A stretch of 64,000 nucleotides of DNA from Doryteuthis pealeii (GCA_023376005.1 CM042145.1:20493498-20557497), one strand, 5' to 3'; numbered from the stretch's first letter, positions 48,701 through 59,574 are shown. A program made the numbers and translations. Notes: a model not told the origin generated them from the sequence alone.

Positions 48701-49001
48701 ACACCCTAACGGGAGTACCTTCATAATATAATTTCAAAAAGTCTTCACACGTTCACCATCCCTGCTAACACATGCTTAAAATCACCTTTAGACGAATAAA
48801 AAATGTTTACATTTCTAAGGGAATGTTTTTTTTATTAGAAATAAAAGAACTATAGGGTCCTCAGTGAGAATCAAATTCACTAACCTGACAATCACAGTTG
48901 TTACGACAGATGACCCATCGTGTTTCATGAATATATTTACTACCAACCCTGCTCCTCACGAGTAAGATGTGAGAAGGTCACCTTTTTAAGCGGAATATAA
49001 A
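48701..49001. other. No gene seen
   Basis: A SINE-C-like relic lies at 48850-48925 (CCTCAGTGAGAATCAAATTC). Otherwise unassigned. Confidence 0.4.
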
Positions 49002-49247
49002 AAAAGTCGTCAGGGCGGCCTAAAGTCGGTACCAGCCAATCAGCGAGAGAGTCTATCCCCTTTTCACTTGCGCTAGACCAAGGAGATTATTTTAGCGTCT
49101 GAGGTGGAGTGCCACACCTACCATCAGCTCCTTACTTTACCGCACAGATCCCAGTGCTACTCATACGCTGAGTTGGCGGGGACCGGTATCGAACTAGGAA
49201 CCTTGTGGTTTCTAGCCGAACGCTCTACCGACTGAGCTAACCCGGCC
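49002..49247 (-). mobile_element. SINE-A, full-length reference copy
   Basis: Complete from AAAAGTCGTCAGGGCGGCC through TACCATCAGCTCCTTACTTT to the head complement (GGACCGGTATCGAACTAGGA; TCTACCGACTGAGCTAACCC). About 245 bp; the best copy for a consensus. Confidence 0.92.
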
Positions 49248-49747
49248 CCAATTCTGAGGTGTTATTTTCCTATACTGATTACCTAACAAAGAGCCTAGCC
49301 TAGCCTGTCCTATTATTTATCTATAGCTAGAGGGAGATTAGTTGGCCATCCGTGTTTCATGTACATGTCTAAAGCCTATATTATTAATGCAATAAAATGT
49401 ACAAATGAAAACCGAAAATTTGGTTTGATTGACCCGGCATGTACGGGTCTTTAATGCGATAAAATGTATAACGTTGGTCCCGTTGCTCACGAATAAGAAA
49501 GTCTGTGTTTCATTTTTAATGAACTGCAATTAAAATTTCGAGAATGTATTTACGATCATGTTGCTATGAAATAAAAAATGGAATAAAGTATTAAACAAAT
49601 GTTGGGTGTTGCTGTCAAATTAGGTTTTATCGCCAACAGTAGAAAGTTTGTAACTTGTTATTTATTACTATTTGTTAAGTCTGTTACACTAGCATCATGG
49701 TGCTTATTGTACCTAGTTGGTTGGTTCGGTGTTTTGTTTTATATATA

Positions 49748-49846
49748 TTTACCAACCCCTCCACACGAGCAGGATGTGACACAAGGTCAATTTCTTAAGC
49801 GGAGTTCAACAGGTTTGAATTCAGAGTTTTCCTTCTCCTAGACCGG
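49748..49846 (-). mobile_element. SINE-B tail
   Basis: TTTACCAACCCCTCCACACG, AGGATGTGACACAAGGTCAA, TTCCTTCTCCTAGACCGG. It stops at the border of the SINE-5S. Confidence 0.85.
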
Positions 49847-49847
49847 T

Positions 49848-50262
49848 TTTATAGCTTATCAACCCTCTTCGGGTAATTCAATGTTGAATCAAGTCATTTT
49901 GATATCAGGTTACTTACAGTACCTGCTGTTGCTTAAATGATCACCCATCCAAGTATTGAACAGGGTTATCGCGACTTAACTTCGGTGGTCTAACAGAAAC
50001 CGGTTATTTCCTATAAGTCTAACATAAACAAAGGGGAACCACTCTTGATTGGTAAATTATTTATTTATTTTCCCATTAAACTAACCCTAAACGTTAACCC
50101 TAAACCCTAAACCTAACCCTAACTCTAAACCCTAACCCAACCCGTCTTCTTTTTTCCTAGGAGATCACTAAATAAATAAATAATTTATCAGTCAAGAGTG
50201 GTTCCCCTTTGTTTATGTTAGACTTATAGGAAATAACCCAGAAACCGGTGCTTTCATCGTAT
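49848..50262 (-). mobile_element. SINE-5S, split by a telomere-bearing foldback
   Basis: On the minus strand the 5S-like head is ACGATGAAAGCACCGGTTTC, TGTTAGACCACCGAAGTTAA, CCTGTTCAATACTTGGATGG, GTGATCA. The tail follows (AATGACTTGATTCAACATTG, GGGTTGATAAGC). The insertion at 50002-50246 interrupts GGTTTCTG. The head aligns with 22110-22205 across the joined site. Confidence 0.85.
50002..50238. mobile_element. Foldback element with telomere-like array inside SINE-5S
   Basis: 237 bp. The arms GGTTATTTCCTATAAGTCTA.. and ..TAGACTTATAGGAAATAACC pair over about 50 bp, then TAAATTATTTATTTATTT / AAATAAATAAATAATTTA pair. Exact 8-bp target duplications CAGAAACC lie at 49994-50001 and 50239-50246. The loop (50081-50143) is CCCTAA-like (AACCCTAAACCCTAAACC, CTAACCCTAACTC). 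Its arms differ from MITE-T, so it is a distinct family with the same design. Confidence 0.9.
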
Positions 50263-50329
50263 CCTACTACTTATCCATCCTACTACTTACCCATTGATTG
50301 GAGGATGGGAGATGATTTATGCTTTTCTC

Positions 50330-50575
50330 CAGAGCGTTAGCGCGTGGTGAAATGCTGCAGTCTGGTCCAGGAATTGAACTTTCCTATCACGATAACCGTT
50401 ACGGTAACTGCGCCTGCAAGTATGTAAAAAAAAAAAAAATAAAAAAATAAACGTCGTAGATTTGGCCCAAAGCCGCAAGTAAGAGACACACAGTGAGGAT
50501 CAAACTCAGTAGTAACTTTTTGATTAGCAAGATTACCTCGGTAAACATTGCACCACGACGGGGTGCCTCCGAAGG
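50330..50575 (-). mobile_element. SINE-B head and SINE-C fragment
   Basis: 50336-50420: TTAGCGCGTGGTGAAATGCT, GTCCAGGAATTGAAC, GATAACCGTTACGGTAAC. 50455-50570: minus-strand SINE-C (CACAGTGAGGATCAAACTCA, ACATTGCACCACGACGGGG). Confidence 0.7.
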
Positions 50576-50962
50576 TCCGTAACTTTTTCGAATGTAAACT
50601 ACACGGTAAAACTTAACTATTTCTGTTGATTTGATATAAACTTAGATTGCAAATATATACCAATCCGAATACAGATTGTAGGGGACTAAATGGAGTAGTA
50701 CTCCTTGTCACAGGAGTTGAGGAACTCTTCCGAGTTAGGAGTCCCTTTTTGGTCCCGTGACGCGGGAACCCCAAAAGATCAGCCTATTTTACAAAGCTGG
50801 CCTGACGAGGACAGACGTGCTCGTCCACTACTCCTCAGCACCACACATGGTGCATAGCTTTCAGGTCAGACCCAATAAACAATAAATGGTTTCCACCTCT
50901 TTTGTCTTTCTATTCACTTCTGCATGTACTTTGAACTTCTTATAAATCAACAAAACGAAAGA
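50576..50962. other. Unassigned, GC-richer centre
   Basis: No gene is seen. 50690-50890 is less AT-rich (GGTCCCGTGACGCGGGAACC, a hairpin-like CCCGTGACGCGGG) and ends with overlapping AATAAACAATAAA, as the 3' end of a retroelement might. Confidence 0.4.
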
Positions 50963-51382
50963 GGTTAAATCGAACTTAACGGACCTAAATTCCACCATAG
51001 CTGAAATAAAAAAAAATAACAAAAAATCAGGGAACTAACCGAATTTAATGAAATTTTCCAGTGTTGATATATTAATGAATAAAAGATATAATGCACCAGT
51101 TATTTTATTTAAAAACTTTTACATTTTTTCAGGTCAGTTAACTTTGAACCACGTATCTTTAAGGCGTAACACAGATTATCAAAGATACGTGGTTTAAAGT
51201 TAATTGACCTGAAAAAATAAAAGTTTTTAAATAAAATAACTGGTGCATTATATCTTTTATTCATTAATATATCAACACTGAAAATTTCATTAAATTTGGT
51301 TAATTCCCTGATTTTTGCTATTTTTTTTTTTCGGTGGTGACATACGATAGTGGAATTTAGGTCCGTTAAGTTCGATTTAACT
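50963..51382. mobile_element. MITE-P, complete uninterrupted copy
   Basis: About 420 bp: GGTTAAATCGAACTTAACGG ... CCGTTAAGTTCGATTTAAC. The flanks ACGAAAGA and ACTAAATA match at six of eight positions, so an eroded 8-bp target duplication is possible. The loop is AAGGCGTAACACAGATTATC. Confidence 0.9.
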
Positions 51383-51954
51383 ACTAAATATGTTTAAACA
51401 GTCCAGCCTGAATTCTATGTTGCATAGCGCCTTCTTCACTGGCACTAAATAATTATAATGTTGCATACCTCTTTCTTTAATTCTATTTCTTGGCCGTCTT
51501 TAGTATTCTGATCGTCTTTGGTATTTCTTCTATCATCTTGACTTGGTCTGGAATTTTCTAAGGTCTGGACTTTCTTGGGGACTTCGGGTCTGGTTTTCTG
51601 TTAGGGATTTCTCCTTATCAGAAGCCCTGTGTCATTGTTAGTTTTTAGGTAATAAACACAAGACTTCGATTTACTTTTGATCTTATTTTATTGTTAAATC
51701 CCCACCAGACATCTGCTAACTAACATAGCACGCGTATGCAGAGTGAGTCACAGTTCGGCAGTACATCTTCACTGCCTGACGTCCAACTGCAAACTGGGGA
51801 CCGAACAGGTCCCAAGTGACTTCACGTATTTTGGCGGGCTTCTGTAATTTTCCATGGAAGGACCCGGCCATGGTATGAAAAGGGTCATCCCCTCAGAATT
51901 ACAGGGGATTGACAATAATCTTATGCAACCGCATAGATTATGTAACAGTTGTAT
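51383..51954. other. No gene seen
   Basis: 51540-51620 resembles, inverted, 28070-28140. The rest is unassigned. 51720-51900 is GC-richer without recognised motif. Confidence 0.4.
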
Positions 51955-51973
51955 AAATAAAGTTTTTTTATTA

Positions 51974-52020
51974 TGCTGATATTACAATATTTCGATCTGT
52001 TAAAAATCTTCATCAGAGCG
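51974..52020 (-). ncRNA. Hammerhead ribozyme candidate (ATC site)
   Basis: Minus strand: GCT, CTGATGA, stem II GATTT-TTAAC-AGATC (one G-U), GAAA, TAT-TGTA-ATA closed by A-T, cleavage triplet ATC, AGC. Stem I is only three pairs (GCT/AGC), with outer pairing partly broken. Homologous to 22369-22416 in stems III and core. The downstream DNA ..AGCATAATAAAAAAAC differs. Confidence 0.65.
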
Positions 52021-52382
52021 TGTTATATGTATGTTGAAAACCGCATAGATTATGTAACATCTAATTGGGTAATCAGTGGTGAGGAACACATTTCGGAAGA
52101 AAATAGATACTCGTATAGAAACGATAAATTCTATATTCATTTATAATATTATAATAATGTGGTTAAGCAACTTTAGACACATAAATTAATTTACAAAGTT
52201 AATATAAATCATTTCTACAATAACGTTTCTATTTTTACTTAATGCAAAAATATTTAATCGTGTGTGAATTTTCACATTCATACGTCTATTGTTTTGTGCG
52301 AGTCTTTGTAAGTAGACCAATAAATTTAAATCTTCAATTTTCTTTCATCATCTACTTTTAGGAGATACACAATTTAAATGTA

Positions 52383-53020
52383 CTTGCAAAAAATATGCAC
52401 CCTCCGGGCGCAAGTATTTAAGTTTTAATGTAATGAAATATATTAGATTAGAAAGGCTAATGAAACTAAATAAGAATGCTGATAAAATTATTTGAAATAT
52501 AGGAATTAAATCGAAAAATAGAACAACTTTGAAACTAACTATTCCATCATTTTCCATCACTCCCGTCTTTCATTGCTAAATGTTCCTAATTTAACTATTT
52601 AGTTAATTAAGAAGTAAAGAATAAAATTACTGTGATTTCTTCTTGTTAATTGATTTCTTTTAAGATTAATCTCTGAGATTTTTGATCATATTTATTGATA
52701 TAAAACCAAACAATTAGAAATCACTAATACCAAACCTATATTTATTAAAATCATTTTTTTAAAGATCAATATGCAAATTATCCTTCCCGTTAACACTATA
52801 AACTGCTATTTTGTTGTATATATAAATACAATTGCATGTTATTAGTATATAGAAATGGTCAACAGTATTAATAATGTAAAACAATTTTACTAATAATTGA
52901 GGTTTGAATAAAAATAATATCATGGAGAATGTGACGTAATTAATAAAGGGTATTGTGACTTGGGTACTGATATAGTTTCGGTTACAGACAAACAGATTTA
53001 TAATCTCTATTATAATAAGA
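52383..53020 (-). mobile_element. Hel-2 Helitron (copy c)
   Basis: 638 bp. The hairpin end is TGCACCCGGAGGGTGCA with one change (GGGCGC), and the terminus reads CAAG in place of CTAG. The 5' end is TCTTATTATAATAGAGATTA. Host A/T flanks are consistent. Confidence 0.85.
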
Positions 53021-53402
53021 TTTTTCATTGTGCACTGACTGAGGCTGTCAATTTTCTTTTAGTATTGGAAGAAATTATGACTTGGCAAATAAAATTTGGC
53101 GGACGAGTTATTAATTTAATATGACGTTTCTCTCTGTACGAGCTTTATCAGATAATATATATAATAGCCTATAATGTACTATTAGTGATTAGAATCAATG
53201 AAAGTATTACTGATGGAATAAGGCTATTATATATATTATCTGATGAAGCTCGTATAGAGAGAAACGTCATATTAAATGAATAACGCCTCCGCCAAATTTT
53301 ATTTTCCAAGTCATTATGACTTGGAATACTTCCAATACTGAAAGAAAATTGACAGCCCCAGTCAGTGCACAATGACAAATCTTATTATAATAGAGATTAT
53401 TC
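52994..53402. repeat. Inverted duplication that includes a Helitron end
   Basis: The left arm (52994-53165) holds AATCTCTATTATAATAAGAT, CATTGTGCACTGACTGAGGC and AATATGACGTTTCTCTCTGT. The right arm (53220-53402) is its complement in order (ACAGAGAGAAACG-like, CAGTCAGTGCACAATG, ATCTTATTATAATAGAGATT). The spacer is ~55 bp. The arm includes 27 bp of the Hel-2 5' terminus, so the duplication happened after that insertion. Confidence 0.85.
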
Positions 53403-53940
53403 CCTTTATTAATTTTCTTTTCTTTATATTTTAAATAAAACGAAAATAAAATTAGAATGAAAAAACAAAAACAAAAAAAACAAAACAAACAAAAAAACAA
53501 AAAAAACAACAAACTCCCATGGGACCTTCATCGGAAAAACCCTCCATGCATGTCCGACAAAAAGGACTGTCCGCCGACACCAAAAAGAATATCTCGGCCT
53601 TTTTCGTTTTTAGTCCTTAACTGGGTCTGGGCGCTCCTACTAGCCAGGGGGATATCCCCTTGCTACAGGCGACTATGGCCGGTCAATAAAGCCTAAATCA
53701 TAGAACACCTTCTGTCTCTGTCTCTTTCCTTTTTCGTTCCTTAAATTCCTTTTTTTCAGCGCAAACACCAAATGAAATGGGGCATAAATCAAAAACCCCT
53801 AAGAACACGCAGCCAAAAATATCCAGCTACCTTTAAACCATAAAACACCCAAACCTCTTCCTATCCCATATATATATAATAGTCTTATTCCATCAGTAAT
53901 ACTTGCATTAATTCTAATCAATGATAATACATTTCATTCT
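53403..53940. other. No gene recognised
   Basis: An A/C-rich low-complexity patch lies at 53456-53512. 53530-53700 is GC-richer and ends with CAATAAAGCC. A 47-codon frame there (MSDKKDCPPTPKRISRPFSF..) matches nothing known to me. Confidence 0.4.
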
Positions 53941-54080
53941 TATTTTATTTTAAAACTTTTACATTTTTTCAGGTCAGTTAACTTTGAATCACGTATCTTT
54001 GAGGCGTAACATATTCTCAAAGATATGTGGTACAAAGTTAAGTGACCTGAGAAATGTAAAAGTTTTTAAATAAAAATCCT
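53941..54080. mobile_element. MITE-P core fragment
   Basis: Central hairpin only: AACTTTTACATTTTTTCAGG, loop GAGGCGTAACATATTC, and return arm AGTGACCTGAGAAATGTAAA. Confidence 0.8.
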
Positions 54081-54089
54081 TAGTGATGC

Positions 54090-54144
54090 TTTTATATTAT
54101 TTATTTACATGCAATGCATTTCTATAGTAGAATATTTATTAATG

Positions 54145-54192
<48 letters not shown>

Positions 54193-54262
54193 ATTACATG
54201 CAATACATTTCTTTAGTAAAATCCCTATATAATATATATATGATATATATATATATTATATA

Positions 54263-54294
<32 letters not shown>

Positions 54295-54398
54295 GATATT
54301 TACATGCAATACATTTCTATAGTAAAATCCTTATTAATACTTTTATATTATATATATATTTACATGCAATACATTTCTATAGTAAAATCCCGTTAATG

Positions 54399-54450
<52 letters not shown>

Positions 54451-55255
54451 ATTACATGCAATACATTTCTATAGTAAAATCCTTATTAATACTTTTATAT
54501 TATATATATGATATTTACATGCAATACATTTCTATAGTAAAATCCTTATTAATACTTTTATATTATATATATGATATTTACATGCAATACATTTCTATAG
54601 TAAAATCCTTATTAATACTTTTATATTATATATATGATATTTACATGCAATACATTTCTATAGTAAAATCCTTATTAATACTTTTATATTATATATATGA
54701 TATTTACATGCAATACATTTCTATAGTAAAATCCTTATTAATACTTTTATATTATATATATGATATTTACATGCAATACATTTCTATAGTAAAATCCTTA
54801 TTAATACTTTATATTATATATATGATATTTACATGCAATACATTTCTATAGTAAAATCCTTAATACTTTTATATTATATATATGATATTACATGCAATAC
54901 ATTTCTATAGTAATGATATTTACATGCAATACATTTTATAGTAAAATCCTTATTAATACTTTTATATTATATATATGATATTTACATGCAATACATTTCT
55001 ATAGTAAAATCCTTATTAATACTTTTATATTATATATATGATATTTACATGCAATACATTTCTATAGTAAAATCCTTATTAATACTTTTATATTATATGT
55101 ATGATATTTACATGCAATACATTTCTATAGTAAAATCCTCGTTAATGCTTTTATATTATATATGTGATATCTACATGCAATACATTTCTATAGTAAAATC
55201 CCTATTAATACTTTTATATTATATATATGTTATTTACATGCAATGTTTTTACTTT
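54090..55255. repeat. 63-bp satellite, about 18 units
   Basis: The unit is CATGCAATACATTTCTATAG, TAAAATCCTTATTAATACTT and TTATATTATATATATGATAT plus TTA. The first units are separated by long (TA)n blocks (54149-54190, 54399-54447). The later units are regular. Because 63 is divisible by three, a 131-codon frame repeats a 21-residue motif (MQYISIVKSLLILLYYIYDI). It reflects the array, not a gene. Confidence 0.97.
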
Positions 55256-55690
55256 ATGTTAATCATATGAAAGTCATGTTTTGCCAGTTAGCTTGTCTTA
55301 ATCTTGATCACTGACAATATATTTTCCTAAATTCGTAAAACATTTCTATTGTAAAATCCTTTATAATTCTTTTTGTCGTCAAATTATTAGCAATGCATTT
55401 ACAAGAAAATATTAATTTTGACAGTAATCTTTTTAATTGCTAGTTACAAACACTTGTTGGGTCAGTAAAATGGTAATTCCTGTGTGTGAAGTTGAGTGAG
55501 GGAGGGCCTTTCTGAGATTGGATATACCAATCAAGTGATGAGCCCAAAAGTTTTGGCGCAAAATACCATAATTCAACAGAAGAGACCCTAGACCAGATCC
55601 AACGAGGCAGCGACTTGAAAATCTCTCCAAGAGTTGATCCAAATTCAATAAAAACATTCTATTTTTGTACGATTCGGATTAAAGAAACTG
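55256..55690. other. Unassigned DNA
   Basis: No gene or repeat recognised. Confidence 0.4.
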
Positions 55691-55782
55691 GGTTAATTCG
55701 AACTTAACAGATCTAACTTCCATCATCATATCTCACCCCGCCGAAAGACAAAAAAATACCAAAAATCAGGGAATTAACTACT
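55691..55782. mobile_element. MITE-P left end fragment
   Basis: GGTTAATTCGAACTTAACAG, TCTCACCCCGCCGAAAG and CAAAAATCAGGGAATTAAC end abruptly. Confidence 0.75.
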
Positions 55783-56224
55783 ATGTGAAATGTAAACAGC
55801 TATCGGAAATTGGGTTATCTGCCCCTATTAGTTCCTGGAATCAGACGCCAGGGGCAGACCCCTAAAATTCCACAGAACAGACCCGGCAGGCGAAAGGTAC
55901 AGTACTAGCTGATACAAGCAGAAGAATAGAACTACCGCGACTTTACCGGACAACTTAGAGACATTGCAAAGACCTATACAACTAAGATAAGTGTATTTAA
56001 AACTCATTGTATTACCTATAAATATACACCCCGCCAGGAGAAATTCCTCTGGCAACTCTGAAAGACAATTACACTACTCTTAAAGACATTTACAAAAGAA
56101 ATGTATACACTCTAACACATTACTACTAATCCAGAATAAACTGTTAACCCAAGTATACACACTATATTTGCCTTGTACCTTTCCTTTATACAACAGTCTT
56201 AAACGTAACTAACTGTTTACTTTA
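55783..56224. other. Unassigned DNA
   Basis: No recognised repeat. 55800-56050 has a 75-codon minus-strand frame without known domain. Confidence 0.4.
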
Positions 56225-56310
56225 TTTCTGTTACAGCATCGTCCAGAATTTGAACTCGTTTCATCGAAACCCATTTCCTACGACGATAACCATTACACCA
56301 CGCGCCTCCT
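56225..56310 (-). mobile_element. SINE-B head
   Basis: GTCCAGAATTTGAACTCGTT, CATTTCCTACGACGATAACC, ATTACACCACGCGCCTCCT. Confidence 0.8.
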
Positions 56311-56750
56311 ACGTATACGTTCAAATATCGTTTGCGTTAAATACAATCGTGATTATAATTTAATTTCACCCGAAACGCAGAATTTGCTGTGTCACAAATG
56401 TGTATGAAATAATTAAAGAATATGAATATTTGGCGTATTTTTTAATAGATCCAACTGTGAGATTTATATAAAAAGCTTGTAGTTAAGTAAGAGGCTACGC
56501 CACGAAAAATAGTTCCTTTTGAGTCGAAGCACCTGACCGTGAAATTAAGGCGCCAATAACTTGCTTCGTACTCTGAATGGAAGGAGGTGGGGGAGGAATG
56601 AGTATTGAATCTAAAGAAAACAGTGGTCTAATAATCACACATATTTAAAAAAAAAAAAAAGTGAAAACGTTAATTTATAAACATATTTTGTTTCTTTTTA
56701 TGATCGAGCATTCCTTTGATTATTTGTGAAGCTAACTAGTTTTATATATA
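56311..56750. other. Unassigned DNA
   Basis: No gene or repeat recognised; an A-run at 56647-56660. Confidence 0.4.
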
Positions 56751-57392
56751 CTAGCAAATATATGCACCCTCCGGGTGCAAGTATTTTAGTTAAATTTTAT
56801 AATAAAATATGATATTAAATTAGAAAGGCTAATGAAACTGAATAAGAATGTAGATAAAAAGATTTTGAACAGAGGGGGTATGATTGAAAAATAGAACAAC
56901 TTTGAAACTAACTCTTCCATCATTTTCCGTTACTCCCGTCTTTCATTGGTAAATTTTCCTAATTAAACTGTTTAGTTAAAATAGGAAGTAAAGAATAATA
57001 TTACAGTTATTTCTTCTTGTTAAGGGATTTCTTTTAAGATTTATCCCCGAGATTTTTGCTCATATTCAATAAGATAAAACCAAACAATTAGAAATCAATA
57101 ATACTAAGCATATATTTATTAAAATCAATTTTTTAAAATCAATATGCAAATTAGCCTTCCATTCATACTGTAAACCTCTATTTTGTTGTATATATAAATA
57201 CAACTGCATGTTATTAGTATGTAGATATGGTCAACAGTCTTAATGATGTAAAACAATTTTATTAATAATTGAGGTTTAAATAAAAATAAAATCATGCAGA
57301 ATATGATGTAAATAACTAAAGGAATGGTGACTTGTATAGTAATATAGTTTCGGCTACAGACAGACAAACCCACAATCTCCATTATAATAAGA
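56751..57392 (-). mobile_element. Hel-2 Helitron (copy d)
   Basis: 642 bp, intact ends: hairpin TGCACCCGGAGGGTGCA, then TATATTTG-CTAG at 56751-56754, and 5' TCTTATTATAATGGAGATTG at the other side. Host A precedes and T follows on the plus strand. Confidence 0.9.
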
Positions 57393-57625
57393 TTCACCCC
57401 CCCCCCAAAAAAAAGACCGAACACAAATTTTAAGGAATTACTGTAGAAAAACGGTCGCTGGTTGCAATGGGGCAAAGGGGTTAAGGGTGGGGCTGTCCGG
57501 AGGTACAGCTTCAGGGTACAATATCACCTTAACTTAAAAGCATTTGCGTTGCTTTAACATTGAAATATACTGTCTAACTTTTGCCACTATACTCCTAAAC
57601 TATGAATGTGTAAAATTTGAAAGTG

Positions 57626-57652
57626 TGTGTGTGTGTGTGTGGGGGGGGGGTA
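57626..57652. repeat. (GT)n followed by G-run
   Basis: About eight GT units then nine G. Confidence 0.9.
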
Positions 57653-57689
57653 CGTGAAACTTTGAAAAATCTGATTCAGTATTTATTGG

Positions 57690-57893
57690 CCATTTTCAGT
57701 GTTGATATATTAATGAACAAACAATATAATGCACCAATTTATTTTATTTGAAAACTTTTACATTTTTTGAGGTTAGTTAACTTTGAACCACGTATATTTG
57801 AGGTTAACACAGATTCACAAACATACGTGGTTCAAAGTTAATTGACCTGAAAAAATGTAATAGTTTTTAAATAAAATAACTGCTGCCTTATAT
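57690..57893. mobile_element. MITE-P core
   Basis: TTTTCAGTGTTGATATATTA, loop GAGGTTAACACAGATTCAC, and return arm to AATAACTGCTGCCTTAT. Both outer ends are missing. Confidence 0.82.
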
Positions 57894-58080
57894 TGTCCCA
57901 CCCCTGGTCATCGTCATTGGTACGCCATTGGCTGGTTGCATATCGTTCTTTCGTATAGAATAAATATGAGAACAATTCCCAAACGAAGTAATAACAAGAA
58001 TATTTTATTGCCTGAGCAAACAGAATAGAATACAAACATGACAGGAGATAAAAGGAAGAACTTACAAAGAGTTGTATGAG
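57894..58080. other. Unassigned DNA
   Basis: No gene recognised; short spacer. Confidence 0.4.
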
Positions 58081-58870
58081 CGAAAAGAGTCTTTACCGCC
58101 CTCGGTGCGGCTGTAGAATCCGCTGCCTGTACATCTGAACAGGGGTAAGACCTCTCCCCAAATGGACCTACCTGTTGGCTGTGGTTGGTGACTTGTGAGA
58201 CTTAAAACTGGTAGCTGAGGTATTTGCCTCTCACCCCCTTATGAGGGCGTGACACAAGGACATTTTTATGTGGGCCCACCCACAAACCGAAGCTCATGGG
58301 TAGTAGGCACAAAAATGCGTTAATCCGTCGTTATTCCCCCTCAAGGGGCGCCTCAGGCACTAGGCAATAAACCCAGCCCCGTCCCTTTAAATCAAGGGGA
58401 CAGGTGTTGCCTGGGGAGATGGGCCCCTGGGATCAACGATGCTAACTTGTAAGGTCCAGCGACCTAAGCTCACTGGACCCCCGGTCGAAACCGGAGTTAG
58501 ATATGTTGGACATATCTCTAGTAGCTGAGCAGTCCATGACTTGCAACACTCCCTTACTTCGGCCAGACGGGCGACCGGAGAGCCCCACCCCCGATCAATC
58601 GGCTGGGCACGTTAAGCCCTAGCACCTCTATGATTATCCCAACCCTATTACCCTTATGGCAAACCCCAAACTTTTTTAATCATAATTTGCGTGAAGGCAG
58701 TAGCTGAGGGTCTTAGTGTCCTGTATATGATGTTAACCTGCATCTAATGGTGAAGTTCCCATTTTGGAGCTCTGTGGAGTATGGAGTACCCCTTCATCAC
58801 CATTACTCCCTAGTCCACACTGATCCGGGGTTGTATTGCCTGTTAGGGTCCTATCTATGGTTTAAATAGA
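58081..58870 (-). repeat. Rep-D, longest copy
   Basis: The minus strand repeats the Rep-D order: CCATAGATAGGACCCTAACA, GGATCAGTGTGGACTAGGGA, GTAATGGTGATGAAGGGGTA, then ATAGAGGTGCTAGGGC and GATTGATCGGGGGTGGGGC. An inner part shared with 46128-46345 follows, with GTCTTACCCCTGTTCAGATG at the far end. ~790 bp, non-coding; the boundaries are not proven. Confidence 0.7.
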
Positions 58871-58879
58871 AGAAAATGT

Positions 58880-59155
58880 GGACCAAGTTACCTTTAAGCA
58901 CCCCAAGGGCGATCTGGATTCAGAAGGACATGTTTCGCTTTACACTGTCAACATCCGGTTGTTTGTTAGGGTTAGGGTTAGGGTTAGGTTAGGGTTAGGT
59001 TAGGGTTAGGGTTAGGGTTAGCAGTTAGTTTTATAATTTAAAAAAAATGCGTCAAAAAATCGTCTGGTATAAACATCCGGATGTTGACGGTGCAAAGCGA
59101 AACATGTCCCTCTGAATCCAGGTCGCCCTTGGGGTGCTTAAAGGTAACTTGGTCC
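58880..59155. mobile_element. MITE-T: foldback element with telomere-like array (copy 2)
   Basis: 276 bp. It starts GGACCAAGTTACCTTTAAGC and ends GCTTAAAGGTAACTTGGTCC. The arms pair for ~90 bp. Exact 8-bp target duplications GAAAATGT lie at 58872-58879 and 59156-59163. The loop array (58965-59020) is nearly pure TTAGGG with some TTAGG units. It shares CACTGTCAACATCCGGTTGT and GTTAGTTTTATAATT with copy 1 at 23726-24009. Confidence 0.92.
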
Positions 59156-59265
59156 GAAAATGTGTTAATCAAAATTGAGTTAAATTAAAAAAAAAAAACA
59201 TCCATCAAGAATGAATAGAAAAAAATGTCTTCAGCATAAAATAACCCAGGCTAGAAAATTCCTAG

Positions 59266-59432
59266 ATACCGGCCCTCACAAACTCAGCGTATACGTAGCA
59301 CCGGGATCTGTGCGGTAAAGTGAGGAGTTGATGGTAGGTGTGGCGCTCCACCTCAGATGCAAAAACAATCTTCTTGGTCTAGCGCTAGAGGATTGGCTGA
59401 TACCGACTTTAGGCCACCCCGACGACTTTACT
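59266..59432 (+). mobile_element. SINE-A, lacking most of the head
   Basis: GATACCGGCCCTCACAAACT (end of head), AAAGTGAGGAGTTGATGGTA, and CACCCCGACGACTTTACTTT. About 30 bp are missing between AGCGCTAGAG and GATTGGCTG. Confidence 0.85.
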
Positions 59433-59574
59433 TTTTTTTTTTTTAGTAGTGAAAAGATATTCAAATCGTGTCTCCACTCACCAAGTACCAATATTAGGAT
59501 TAGCATATCCGTGATATACTAACACGGAACAAAACGGAATGGACGTAAGAAAGTTAAATTTTTATCTTGTTTGT

